From the NCBI GenBank assembly GCA_029532625.1, contig JARFXM010000003.1, forward strand, positions 3,286,001 to 3,350,000: DNA of 64,000 nt, read 5' to 3'. Under the pieces are notes generated by a model that ran no database searches, was not told the DNA's origin, and saw only the letters and a list, made by a program, of their open reading frames with translations. Below, piece after piece: positions 20,961-33,200 of this stretch. The stretch comes from Lomentospora prolificans (taxonomy: Eukaryota > Ascomycota > Sordariomycetes > Microascales > Microascaceae). Made by a program: the position numbers and the translations under genes. The number at the start of each line of letters is the position of its first letter. Positions within the stretch are counted from its first letter, which is position 1.

Positions 20961-23900
20961 CGTCGAAGTATACTACTGCTTTAGATTTCGGGTCGTTGTT
21001 GGATTTCGGATCTTGTCCGTCGGAATGAGTGAGGATGGGGGTGTTTGTTGCTTGCGAATTAAACGGTTTCTCGAGCGACACTGCGTTGCCATCATGATCG
21101 TGAAGCTCTTGTTCGTCTTGGAGGAACCAACGCTGACAAATTCAAACCACGTTCATGAACGAATGATATCATCGCCTCGGAAAATCCTCAAGTGCTCTCT
21201 CTCTCTCTCGCTCTCTTTCTTCGGCAAAGCCATCAACCGCCGGTAAACTTTCATCACCAATCTCTCATTCTGATCATCCCTTGGAGCGCAGCGCCGCCGC
21301 GTGGTCTAGCCTAGCCTAGGGTTCCGAAGAAATGGCCACTGGCTGGCAAGGCCCAGCCCCACGCTGTATTCCCAACGCTCGCTGGCCGAGGTCCATCGCC
21401 AGCAGCCAGGCAGCCTAGCGTGTAAGCGGCTGGCCGTCACATCCAAGGCCGACCCGACACAACAGAGCCGTACCTGCAAAGGGATGCCTCACATATGCAT
21501 CTCTCCGCCGCCCATTCCCGGGAAAATCCAACAACTGGATCCTTCACGTCGTCCTGCTTCCCCGGATATCCGCATGGCCGGCCACAACCGTACAGCGCGG
21601 CAAATGAATCAAACACATCATGCACTCTCCGTCGTACGAGGCTGGCCACAGAACGAAACGACCAAGTAACTTCAAGAACAAGGACAAGAAAAATAAAAAT
21701 AAAAAACTACCCCGGAGCTTAATTTGCCGACTTACCCCGGAATTCCTTCTCGAGCGCTCCCGGAGTAATATCCAAGCAAAGCCCGCCGCCCCCTTTGCTT
21801 GTTCCATCCAGGACGACCACCTTTGTTTTCCTCCACCGCTTCTCTTCCCGTTTTCTTCCCCGCTGTCTGCCTTGACTGCTGGCGCGTCAACTGCCTTTGG
21901 GACACGGCTTAACTTGCATGCTGCCAGGTAGGAGCCGGCTTGGGAAACATCCAAGGGGGAAAAAGATGGGTAAACAAGAAGCCAAAGAGAGCTGGCTGCA
22001 TCGAGGCGACTGGGCTCCAGGGTAGTCAAAAGCTTTCCCCCACCCTCAAGCTTCTTCATATATCGCACCCTGTTTTTTCTTGCTCCGCTTGGCTCGCTTG
22101 GCTCGCTGAATGTCAACCGCGGAGCACCGCACCCTCTCTCTCTCCCCTCCATTCATTATATTTCCGCAGCGAGGTAGGTTAACAATGAGAGCGATTCCCG
22201 CATAACGGCGAAGGCAATCTCGTGAGGGGGGATTCCGAGGAGCGCCTTGACGCACCCGCATCTATAGATAACCACACAAGCTGCAAAACAATACCAAAAA
22301 GAAAAAAAAACCCTCTAGGGAAGAGAACGTAGACTTCTCTCCTCCCCCCCCTTCTTGTCTGTTCTTGATCCCCGAAATACGACAGATACAGACGACGGGA
22401 CGACGAGTGGAGTAAGAGTCAAAGTCTCCTGACACGTCTAGAGTCCATTCTGTACCTTTCTCCCTCCCTCTCCCAGCCTCTCCCTATCTTTCCTTCTCGT
22501 CTGCCGAGACGAGCTCTCCTTTCCTACGCCCGGCTGACCCATATACGAGGTGCTGCATACTTGAAAATGTTGTGAAGCCTGTATATTGATGCCGTCTTCT
22601 CCAGCCTGCTGTGCTCCACTCGAGGGGTGCAATCTGTAATATCCGTCCCCGGGCGACGCAGGCGTGTGCAGACCATTCTCTGGGGATTGGGAAAGAGTCT
22701 GACGGGTGTGCTTCTCAAAAGTCCACGCCACACAGAGCGGCCCATCTTTCCATCTCCGACTCCTTTCCTTTCCAGCACTGCGCGCCCATTCCCCTCTCGC
22801 CCTATGTGTCTCGCGACTCACTATCCCGACGAGAAAATGTCACGTCCCGCAAGCCAAGGTCAGAGGCCAACGTGATCTCCAACGTTTGACGCTTGTGCCA
22901 TCGACGCGGCGAAACAAACGGCCCCCCCAGGTCGTAGCGCTTCCGCCGGCTTCCCATGCACAGATACACACTAATCTTCACCTCAGCGCCCAGCTTCTCT
23001 CCCCTATTGTCTCTCTCGCACACAGGATCACGTTCGCCTCTCGGAAAGGAGGCGGGCCCGCTCAGGGCACGAGCACCGCCAGTCTCGGCTGCGCAGGATA
23101 AAAGGGAACTCTTCTCTTCTAACAGAGGCATTACCCTAGATATCCGGCGAGAATATACGGGTTTCGGCGGGGAGAATGGATAAGCGCCGGGCAAGAGAGA
23201 CGGGAATATCTCGACGCATAAGTCCCGAACCACAAAAGAATCGTGGTACACGAATTGTATTGCTGGCTGGCTGGCTTCGATCCTCTCCTTTGAGTTACTA
23301 TCGACCACCAGACTCGGTCTTTCAGGCCCCCTCTTCCAGGGGACTAACACCGGGTCGTAGCGCGGCTTTGCCTGGTATATTCGAGCTGTGTTAAGCCTCC
23401 CTGGCTGGCTTGAAGCTGGCGTTCATGCACTTGCAATTACCAAGACCAGCCTTAAACCTGGGGTTGATCACTGCCAGGCCATGCAGCGGCCACTACAACA
23501 CTGCACACAATCTATCAGTTCCGCTGCACTCTTTTGTCCGACAAATGCACACCTCCATAACCGGCCCCTAATATCTCCCTCTCTCTCCTACTTGATTCTG
23601 TTTCGTACCCGGCCTCTGGCTGGCTGCTTGGCCACACTATAATGCTGTGGCTATTATTAACAAGGGAGTGACGGCTAATGGAGGGGAGGGGTAAGGTGGG
23701 AAATAGTCAATAAATGATGTAGTATTGGTATTATAGACAGGCGGATCATTATGTTGGGTGAAGAAGCGCCCTTGGCCTCGCTCACTCCTCTCTATAATGC
23801 CACAACACCCACACCCGGCAGAGTTAGTTTCCTTTGAATGCCCTCTGAATCCACCGAGAGGCACCCCATCTCTGCCGACGACTCGCTTCTACCATCCATA

Positions 23901-24939
23901 TCTACAAGCAAGTGCGAATACGGAACGCCGTCGCGCAACAGTTAGGCGCTAAAAGGTAAATTCCGTATATGACCATCCACGATGCGGTACCCCTCGGGCA
24001 GGGGCACAGACCCGCCATGGCCAGCCGGGCAGTGTAAACGTACCCCGTGTGCTCGTGTGTCCGTACTTGATCGTTGAAACATAATCGTTCCCGTGCCCAG
24101 GGATGATCAAAGCGGCCCCTTGGGGACACTTCCTTACCTCGCCGGGCCGTGGGAGGATAAAGCATCCAAACGGGTGGCTAAAGTTTGGTGTTCAAAGCCT
24201 GGCTGAGGTATCAGGTCCACCGTCCCCGCTCAAACCAAAGAGCGGCAAGGCCGAGCTCGAGCCAAATATGAGGATCTTGCTGCGAATTACCCAGCTTCTT
24301 GCCCCTCTCTGCCAGTTAGCATCGCCAGATACTCAGTCCTCCACAGTCTATTCCGTCTCCATCCGGTACACACCATCCCCCTTTGTCTCACCCCTCCCTC
24401 CCTCTCCTGGACGAACCCAGACTGGCCCATAAATGGACCAGCGGGACCGCCGTTGCCCTTTTTATGCAAAGAACCCCGATTCTTTGGTGAGTTCGACACG
24501 CATCCCACCCTTGTGCTGATGGGGGGAGGAAGTTCAGAATTGGCTCTCCCGGCGTCTTGCGACACCCAGCATACCGAGTCAAGGCCCTTAGAGTGTGCGC
24601 TAAATACTGGTAGATCGCATGAGTGTGTCTAACGAAAGTGCCGTAGACAGTAGTGCTGGCTGCCCCTAACAGTGCTGTCCCCGGCTGTGAGCCAGCGATG
24701 GGGAGACAAAGACCCCAACAAATTGCAAATAAAGGCGCATCTTCAGTTCTCTTTCCGCCCTCTTCCTTTCAAGACGAATGCGCTGTGACTAGAGTTAATC
24801 ATGATGGCTGCTTCGGCACCAGGCGACCATACCGGATCCATCGACCGTCGATCCATTGTAATGGGGCGCAGTCCGACGAAAACGGACAATTAGTTGTACC
24901 TAGCATCACACCAGAGAGGCGGAATTTGACCCGTGAGGG

Positions 24940-24960
24940 AAAAAAAAAAAAAAAAAAAAA
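24940..24960. repeat. Poly-A run (21)
   Basis: Twenty-one consecutive A in the gene desert. There is no recognisable element body before it and no obvious target-site duplication, so it is recorded only as a homopolymer. Confidence 0.8.
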
Positions 24961-26834
24961 CCTGGGGTGCAAAGGTATCATCAGAGCCAGGATGGCGTGG
25001 GCAAGGAGGATGCCAAAAGCTAGCAATTGAGGACCATATTCCACATGCGTTTCGCAAGGATGCCCCCTCATTCACGAGGAGGCGATGTCAGTGACGAAGA
25101 GAGCACGGCTACGAAGGATGAGGTGCTAAGTGGCAAAGCATGGCAAGAAATGAAGATACGCTCTGTACCACCGCTTGGCTTTATTGAAGCTTGCTAGTTG
25201 CACATAGGTCGAAATGAGTAGAAAGCTTTTGCATTGCTTGTACATCCTGTGCGTGTATGCGAGGCATAGGTGCAGGCATCTGCTTGGGATTGCCGCGGGT
25301 TGGAGATGGCGTACCCAGCAAGCCTTCATCTTCCCGCTCATATTCTGGAGGGGTTCCGCACATCAGCCAAGGCCAGCTGGCTTTATCCAGCCAACCCTGT
25401 TGGCGGAAGACGGGGGTTGTGAGTGATATATGCCAGGGATTAGTGCCATCCCCCCGACTATTGTGCGATGTACGCCCCAGCCAAAGGATGAGGAGAATGA
25501 GGAGTGAAGTGCCCATGAACACTTGCCTGTCCTGTTCGACACAAACCTCGCCTCAATCTCCCCACTCAAGCTTCGGACGGGTAGTGCGATGCGCAGCATT
25601 CATACCACACCTGGTCATCAGCCCCGGCCAATGGTCTGAGGGCGCTTCCGAACCTAACAGACCCAGTTAATATATCAGCCCAGGCTCTCGACTAGGTGTA
25701 GGTTTCAGCCCGCTCGCGACTGGCTCTTCAACCTCCTGCCCGATCGAGGACGAAGGTGGGTTCCACGAGGTGGGACGCAGAGGCTGCTGAGGGCCAAAAG
25801 TATCAGGCCCCTTGGTCTGTTGGATGACACGTTAGCCACGCCGTCCACGAAGTAGAGCCGACTGGAGGATGAAGGAGGTGATGAGCGAATATATGCGCAA
25901 GACACCGTGGACAGTACCAGCCTGGCGACCCAGTAAAGGGAGTCAATAACATGTGCCCGGGCAGCTGGCCTTTCTCCCATGCCATTTCTTCTTCTTTTTA
26001 AGGTTGGCGCATTCCTGCCGTGTGAGCTGCCTGGCGTCGGTTGGAAATGCAGGAGCGGATGAGCCCGCCAACTGCCATGATTGCACACTGCGCTGCTGGC
26101 TGGCGCTTCGTAGATTCTCAGTGCAGTTACATGCCTCTGACACCATGCCATGCGTCGTGCATTGGATCGAGGGAGCTAACTGTAAGAACGGGAAGGCGCT
26201 CGATCTACGCCTGGCGGGCTCTTGGTTTGGGGCGAATACATCAATCAGTCGGCCTACCTATTCTGAATGGCGGGAAAGCAAACGAGGAAGGCACTAAACT
26301 ACGTCGCGTCGGCATCCAACTTCGACATCCACGCATTACCACATACGCCGCGCCCAAGCCACGACTCACACACAGCTCTTCACTCAGTAAGAAGAGACTA
26401 ATCGATATAACCCTAACATTCGTCTGCCGGCCTCCCAATTTCTACCCCCGTCGCCCTTTGCTTGCTTCTTTGTCGCATATGTGACCGCCCTCTACAACCC
26501 ACCGTGATTCTTGAGCTCGTTCATGCTACCACTTTTTACTCGTTCCTTTTTTGCTTGCGCGTGGTCTTGCTTTTTTCCATACATGAAGTGCCCTTCTGTT
26601 GCATGTGGGATGGCGTAGGCTGTGCTGGCCCCAGCTGGGGAAAGAAAGGTAACTAATTGTCGTACAAATATAGAAGATGTAATACTCATTATCTATCCAT
26701 GAATCGAGGTTGGGTTCAGATGCTCTCATCTCCCTTGCTTATTTTCCAATCCCGACAGTCCGACATGCTGGCTGATCCCTCGCACTCGTTCCCCACCTTG
26801 CCGCCTCTTTGTCGAAGAGCAGAAGTTTTTTTTT

Positions 26835-26881
26835 GGGGGGGGGGAAAGGGGCGGGGGGTTGGGATGGGGATGGGGATGGGG
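26835..26881 (+). repeat. G-tract cluster with GGGAT/GGGGAT tandem units
   Basis: A run of ten G at 26835-26844, further G tracts, then three GATGGGG-like units ending at 26881. At least five runs of three or more G lie within 47 bp, enough for a G-quadruplex on the plus strand. Confidence 0.75.
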
Positions 26882-27580
26882 AAAAATTGTTTGACTACTG
26901 CTCTCCTCTTGAGCCGGATCAACGGGGATCGCGGGAAACCTCGGCCGCTAATGCGTGCCTCCACCACCATCCATACCCTGGCCCGCTCGCGTTGATCCGG
27001 GTCAACCGTAGACAAACCGGACGGCTGGGTGACGACCTTCATCGGAGTATACTGCGAACTCGTCGTGCTCTTTATGAAGTAGTCTGTTTCGCATTTGGAA
27101 GGGAGACTGGTGGGGATCCCAAAGGCAGGGCGATTGATATTTCTCTTCATCAAACTCTTGAGTTGCCCCGGTCCTACACGCTCATCGCTGGCTGGGGTGC
27201 TGTCATGAGGTCCGCGACGCGACCCCGTGAAAACCAAGGCTCGAGCCGGGAGTCGCTGGCTGTCATTCACATTTGCTCTTGGCAGCCCGATCTCCTCCGC
27301 ACTCTCAACGGACCCTGCTTGTGTCGTGAGGGCGTAATGCTAGTTTTCACCATGCCAACGTGCTTCTGGCAGCGAAACATTCTTGGATGCTTGCGGTATG
27401 GTTAACCACTCTACCTCGGTATATTACGGAGCAGCGGGTACTATGTGGACATCTGCAAGGAACCACCCGATGGCTCTTTGATAAGAGTATTAACCCAGGT
27501 AAGCAAAGGGATCCGCGCACACGGTGCCCTGCGCCAGCATTGCACTGCCAGAGAATCCGACGCAGGGTAGCGTAGGCCGC

Positions 27581-27620
27581 ACGCAAGGCGACGCAAGGGG
27601 ACGCAAGGCGATGCAAGGCA
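27581..27620 (+). repeat. 10-bp tandem repeat, four copies
   Basis: Four adjacent 10-mers with consensus ACGCAAGGCG: the first and third copies are perfect, the second has G for C at position 9, and the fourth has T at position 2 and A at position 10. It is short, local and outside any gene. Confidence 0.8.
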
Positions 27621-30266
27621 CATTGCGGCACTATCCTGCCAGATGGTTTGGTATGGTGTAAATGTACGATACGCCGGAGAACAATTTCAGTAAAATTCCA
27701 GAAACGCGCCAGGGGGGAGACGCGTCGTTGTCTGCACAAAGGGGACACAGGGGATCGAGCGAACCCACCTCGCTCCTCGTCACCCGCATCTTCATGTATG
27801 CAAACCTGCGATGTGCGCTCAGGGGTCGCCCGCTGTATTAGGTGCAGCTGTTGAACTGGACTTCTGCATTTTCGCGGGCTGCCCCCGATTTGGGAATGGA
27901 GCCTCGGGAACCGAGCTCATCCACGTGAAAAAATGATGATCGCACTCTTCCATGGAGCTTCAACCCTAGCAAAGGTGGGTTTCTGACGCGTTCGCGAGCT
28001 TGTCAGTTCGAGAACCTGACGTGGTAATCCAAGTACGAAGTACATGCAGCAAGGTCTTGACGCGTCGAGAGGGAGAGCAGGGTGGAATTTGGCTACAGAA
28101 GTGGCTGGGAGGGTGATGAAAAAGAAAACCCGTATCACGGAGGCTTCGTCTGGACTTGACTAAGTCTCCAAACCAGATATGATGGTGTTGTGTGTTTAGG
28201 CAGGGTAAAAGTGGAAAGAAGAAAGCAAAACCCACGGTACCTCCGAATTGTCCAGCTCTTTGCCCCCCCCCGGCCCTTTCAGGACGTGTGATGTGATGTG
28301 ATGAGACAACGAATGGCCAGCCTGCTCCTTTGTAGGCTGATCTTGTCCCTGAGAGGCAAATTGAAGGGTTGGTCTGGTGGTGCGCATCGAAAAAGCCGAC
28401 AAAGAAGGGCTTCCTTTTGCCTCATGACCTGGCGGTCGCGTCGATACGTCGATCACCACGCTGGCCATTGGCCCTTTGGACCCCTGTAGTCTGGTAAAGT
28501 TGAGGTGTCCTGTGGGAGGTAGGCCAGCGCCCACGACGAGCCCGAGCCCCGCCACCTGACATGGACGGGTTAGCGAAATCCCAGGCCGGTACGCTGGCGA
28601 ACGATCCGAGACAGTGACAGTGGCGATGCGATGGTGCGGAAAGAAGCAAACGGCAAGATATTGATGTTCCGTAGCGCACCCTGTGCAATTCAATACTACC
28701 GAGGGAGAGTAAAAAGCAATTTAGGCACAGAAACGCGCTGACCGGCCAGTGTATGTACATATGTCGTCACTGGAAGCCAGGACCTGGGCTGGGACGCTAA
28801 GACAACGCCAGCCATGCTGACCACCAAGGTTGTCTGTCTCACATCAAACACTGGCTGCTTCTCGCTGGATGCCGGCTTGCATCTCAACGAGGGCCCACAG
28901 TCTAGGGTGGTTGGGACGACAGGCATCTCTAATGTAAAGAATGCCAACAGCTCTGCAGTTCACCATTGACTAGAAGAAATATAGTATTTCCAAGCCATGA
29001 GGGGGGAAAAGCTCTTGACTGAAGAAATGAGACCACTCAATGACCACGCACACAGACCTAACGATGCTGAAGACGCCGTACTCTAAAAACCTAGGCCCTT
29101 TTCCTTCTTCAAACTCTCGTTGCAACCCGAGCGGTTGGGAAACAGCGAGGATCCAGTTGTCACCAGGATCGACCCCGCCACACGCTCCGAGCATCAATTG
29201 ATATCTGAGCGCTTGCTCATTCGGGTGGGTTCAACGATCTTGGCAGTTGCGCAGTTGCGGGACCGAAACTGAGCCAGCGTCCTCACTACCGGAGGAATAT
29301 TCCGGGCTGCTCTCGATATACACGGGCGACATCCAGTATAATGCTGGGGCGCCACATTTCGTGCCCCAGATGGCGACCATTGAAGATTACGCAGTTTTCC
29401 TGAGGCCCAGAGGCAAGAAACCAGTGAGGGCGGGTTTACGATAAGCGTGATTGAACCGCCGTCTCGACTTCCAGGACGCTGGCCACTTCGTGGTGGTACT
29501 TCGTACTTGAACAGGTGGGTGGGTGTACACTGGCACGCAAGGGAGGGGTTGCTTTAAATCGCCAGAGAGGAGCGGTGAAGCACACGCTAAACCTCAAGCG
29601 GTAAGATTTCAGACTTCAGAGTAACGGTTGCCAGCTCCCACCGAAAACCAGGTCGAGAAAAGAAATATCACACCTGTGGGAGGCGATTGTCCACCCACAA
29701 TCACTGCCGGGTGGATACTAGATAGGATGAGGATGGCTGCTTATTACCTATCCGTCGACGCTTGAAGAGACCAGGTTTGCAAGCTAGGCCAAAATTGAGG
29801 GCTTCAAAGGAGAGCGTCACCACACTCCCCTAACGTTATAAATCCGGGCAGAAACGAACTACAGCCACTGGCTGGCCGTTGTCCATAGGACCTCTCCAGT
29901 TCAACGCTAGTAGGTCGGCATCCATTCTGATGTCAGAGATAACTGTGTACCGCAACGGACTTGGCGACTAAGGGGGACTGCCACAGACGAGGCATACATC
30001 TGAGTTCAAAAACTGTCGAGGCGTGGGGATCTGCTTTGGATGATATCTGTTGATAAGAGACGATTGGTTTTTTTCCTTCTTGTGTGCCGGAGACACTGGT
30101 GTATACATGATTCGTAATTCGGGTATACGCAGCCTCCTTAACCTCTGCTGCAATCCTGGTATCCAGACCAAGTAGCGAAAAATCTGGGGATGAAACGCCT
30201 ATTAATAACGCAGGGTAAAATCATTTCCACGCCCTGGCCTCATCGTGAAAACTAGTTGCCATTTGG

Positions 30267-30285
30267 AAAAAAAAAAAAAAAAAAA
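30267..30285. repeat. Poly-A run (19)
   Basis: Nineteen consecutive A in the gene desert, followed by unrelated C/T-rich sequence. No element structure is seen around it. A similar A16 run lies at 34369-34384. Confidence 0.75.
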
Positions 30286-33200
30286 TCCCACATCCCTCCA
30301 TTGTCATCTCCAGGTTGGATGAGGGGTTGTATGCGAGGGTTTTTTTTACCCTTCCCTCCACCATCACCGTCACTTTGTGGGGTTTCCAACCTTAGGGTGT
30401 ACCACATTGGACCGAGGGTGGGAGCGGAAGCCAGTTGGTCATCTCCTCAACATACAATGATGGGTCACTCGATGCTTCGACATGGTGTTGTTATACGAAG
30501 ACGGGGATCGGGTGTTGGAATAAAACGCAATATCGGGAGCCCGGTGTTTGATCGCTTCCCGTCCTCCTCGTCAATCTCGAGCAAGGTCGTCTTACTTTGC
30601 ACCTCCACCTAACTAACCGCCATCTGCGGCAGTTTGTTCGACAACCACCCTTCTGTTCTTCACCCCCCACCAAGGATGCAAGGAATGAGCTTCCTGTACA
30701 TCCGTCATCGTCGTCTCCAGAATGCGTATGCGGGCAAACTCGTCAATCTCAGGCAACATCTGGTGCCGACACTCCAATCAATATCCTCGACCTCCTCTTG
30801 TAGATGGCCACTTGTAGCCCAAGCCGTCTACCTTGGCCGGGCCCTTCCAATCACTGCACACTGGTGATGGAAGACCCCTCCTCGCAGCTCGCCACCCTGT
30901 AGCATTTCCACGCCACGCAAGGAGTTATGCAAATCATAACATTAACTGCCCCCCCCCAAAACACTACTCTTATTCGCTCCTAGAGCTCTGCATTGCGGAC
31001 CGTTTGCCGCCTTCAGACAAAGCCAGGTTCGTGTGAGCGGAATATTAGAGGCAGATTTGGCTCCATCCCACTGCCCTCATCCACGGCAGAGATGGGCGAA
31101 GAAAGAAATCCTCCGGACGACGCGAATGGCCCGGTTCTCCCCGCTCCATGCCGATATTAAATGGATATCCGAGGTGTATTGGAGAGGCCCTGCTTAATCC
31201 TTTCGTTTGCGATCTGTCGTCGATCAACTAGCATGCTGTGGAGAGCCCTTCAAGTGTTCCGAGCAAATTACGACCTACTTGTTGTAGGTTCCAGGTGAGT
31301 GTGTGTTCTGGCCCAGGCAGCGCGCCTTCAACTTGTTTATGGCTCACGGCCCGAGGAAAGTGGACATCGGATGCGTAGATCGCCAGAGTACTCGCTACAC
31401 AAAGTTATGAAGGGAGATCTGAGTGGTCATTATTTGCGAAATCGAAGGAATACCGCTAGTATTCCCCATCCAGCCCCCCTTGCGGGCCACCTTTGAGGCC
31501 AGCAACGGAGCTCCTAATGGACGGGTCTCCCAAGTATTTTCACTTTTAATGCGGCAGTCTCTTGCAATGACCTTCTCCGCTTTCCGAGCAGAGCGAACGT
31601 GAAGTGGGGTATACACTCCATCCTGGACGGTCGTCTTACAGCCACCCTCCCCGCCACGTAGACAAGTCGGGAACTCCCCAAAGACCAGGAGCGGCAATTC
31701 AATAGTCTTGAACTGAAATGGCTTTAGAGCACCTAGGAATGTGGGAGATAAGAGGCGAATGATGAGGACTGATGACCCTTTTTTCACCTTTCGTGTCGGT
31801 AGCCAGTGGTGGTGTGAGATGGCAGTGAGACGTGGTGAGCTTTGATTGGGTTACAGTCCTCCGCTTCCTTGCAAGCGCCGCCTTTCACCCACGCTTTCCG
31901 CTCCCTTCTGTTGAGGTTTGTGAGAGTTTACAACCTGGGAAAGGGCTTGATTAGTCAAAGAGCCCATGCCGCTGACTGTATGACATGAAGAATGGTTACT
32001 CTTTTGATCTGTGTGAGTGCAATATTTTTTTTTCGTGCCTGAATAACTAACTGCGAGCGGGGCTGGGATTGAGCAAAGATAGTGTGGCTCAGGGCTCGGT
32101 GGAATGTCATGGCGTGATACCCGCCATAAATCCATTGATGTCGGCTCGGATGCCGTCTTTCTCTTGTCCGGACTCCAAGGAAGCTCGACCTCGAGGGAAG
32201 ACCTTTCTTTCGCTCTTTCCAGCTATGGGTAACGGACAGCAGAGGGCATTTGTGCTGCAGCGGGTTCCCTCGGTTGAGAAAAATTCCCAGATATATTACT
32301 GCCCATCTGAGTGTGGGTTACAGGGAAGGCCTTCAGAGGCACGCAGGAATACTAGACCCGCTGGAAGGGCTGAGTTCGACTACGGATCCCTACCTGAACT
32401 GTGATGAAAGAAGGGAACAGTAATAATAGTATTGACGCAACATCCACCCCCTCCCTGTCCCTTGGCATTCGCCTCCGGAGTTTACTCGCAGTCCCCACGC
32501 CTGTTGCCAGTTCGTGACTAAGAACAATATCGGCCCGCGATCTCAGAGAACGATGTGGCCCAGGCGGTCCAGACAGAAAGTCGCATGTACGGATAAAGGA
32601 AACTGCTGGCGCTATGCCACAAGGGTAGGTGCAATCCTCGGACCCGGAGTGAGATACGGTAGACCACATACATATCCGTCTTCTGTGCAGCGCGGAAACG
32701 GAGTGCTACATGACGCTTCTGGAGAGCATGCCCTAGTACCTGCATGTGAGGAAGTGGACGTACAAGGGTGCTGGATGGCAGTAAAGGCTAATAGCTGCCG
32801 CTGTTCAGGCATTAGTGAGGTTCTAGTTTCTATTTCTTATCTTCTCAGATCGAGTGTATTGTGCTCTGGCATGAGCTGCGATGTTTATCCGGAGTTATGT
32901 GCTTCGTTAACGCACCCTAACCAGGGGAGCATCTCCGATTAGGACGACCATAATCCGCAAACGAGGGAAAAATGCGACAATGATTACAGTTCTCATGGCC
33001 CAAAAGGGATCCCGTGAGTGGGAATCAAGACAGTAGGGAGGGTCTAGATTCCGCACTTCTTGATGTTTGTGCCTGAGGCCAAAAAGTGAATATGGAGTGG
33101 CTGGGCCGAGTCGTGGAAGAAAAGGCACTCGGACGAAGTGAGTCGCTTGATTCTGACTTTACAGAGTGGTTGTCGCGGTGTCTGGGGGGTTTCTGAAACA

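Noticed and set aside
20878..21081. Longer N-terminus for the quinone oxidoreductase (frame starting MSLEKPF)
   Set aside because: Its available donors (phase 0 and 2) do not match the phase-1 exon 2; one would create a stop at the junction.
22802..23350. Minus-strand frame of 182 codons, and a similar one at 21544-22152
   Set aside because: Composition is random (Arg/Ser-rich from GC/CT tracts), overlapping frames on both strands are equally long, and no domain is recognisable.
24890..24990. A21 run as the tail of a retroposed element
   Set aside because: No recognisable element body, no target-site duplication visible; could simply be slippage.
26716..27270. Minus-strand frame of 184 codons in the gene desert
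   Set aside because: Includes a Pro/Ile repeat read from the G-tract cluster, has no family resemblance, no plausible promoter and no conserved-looking segment; treated as a chance frame.
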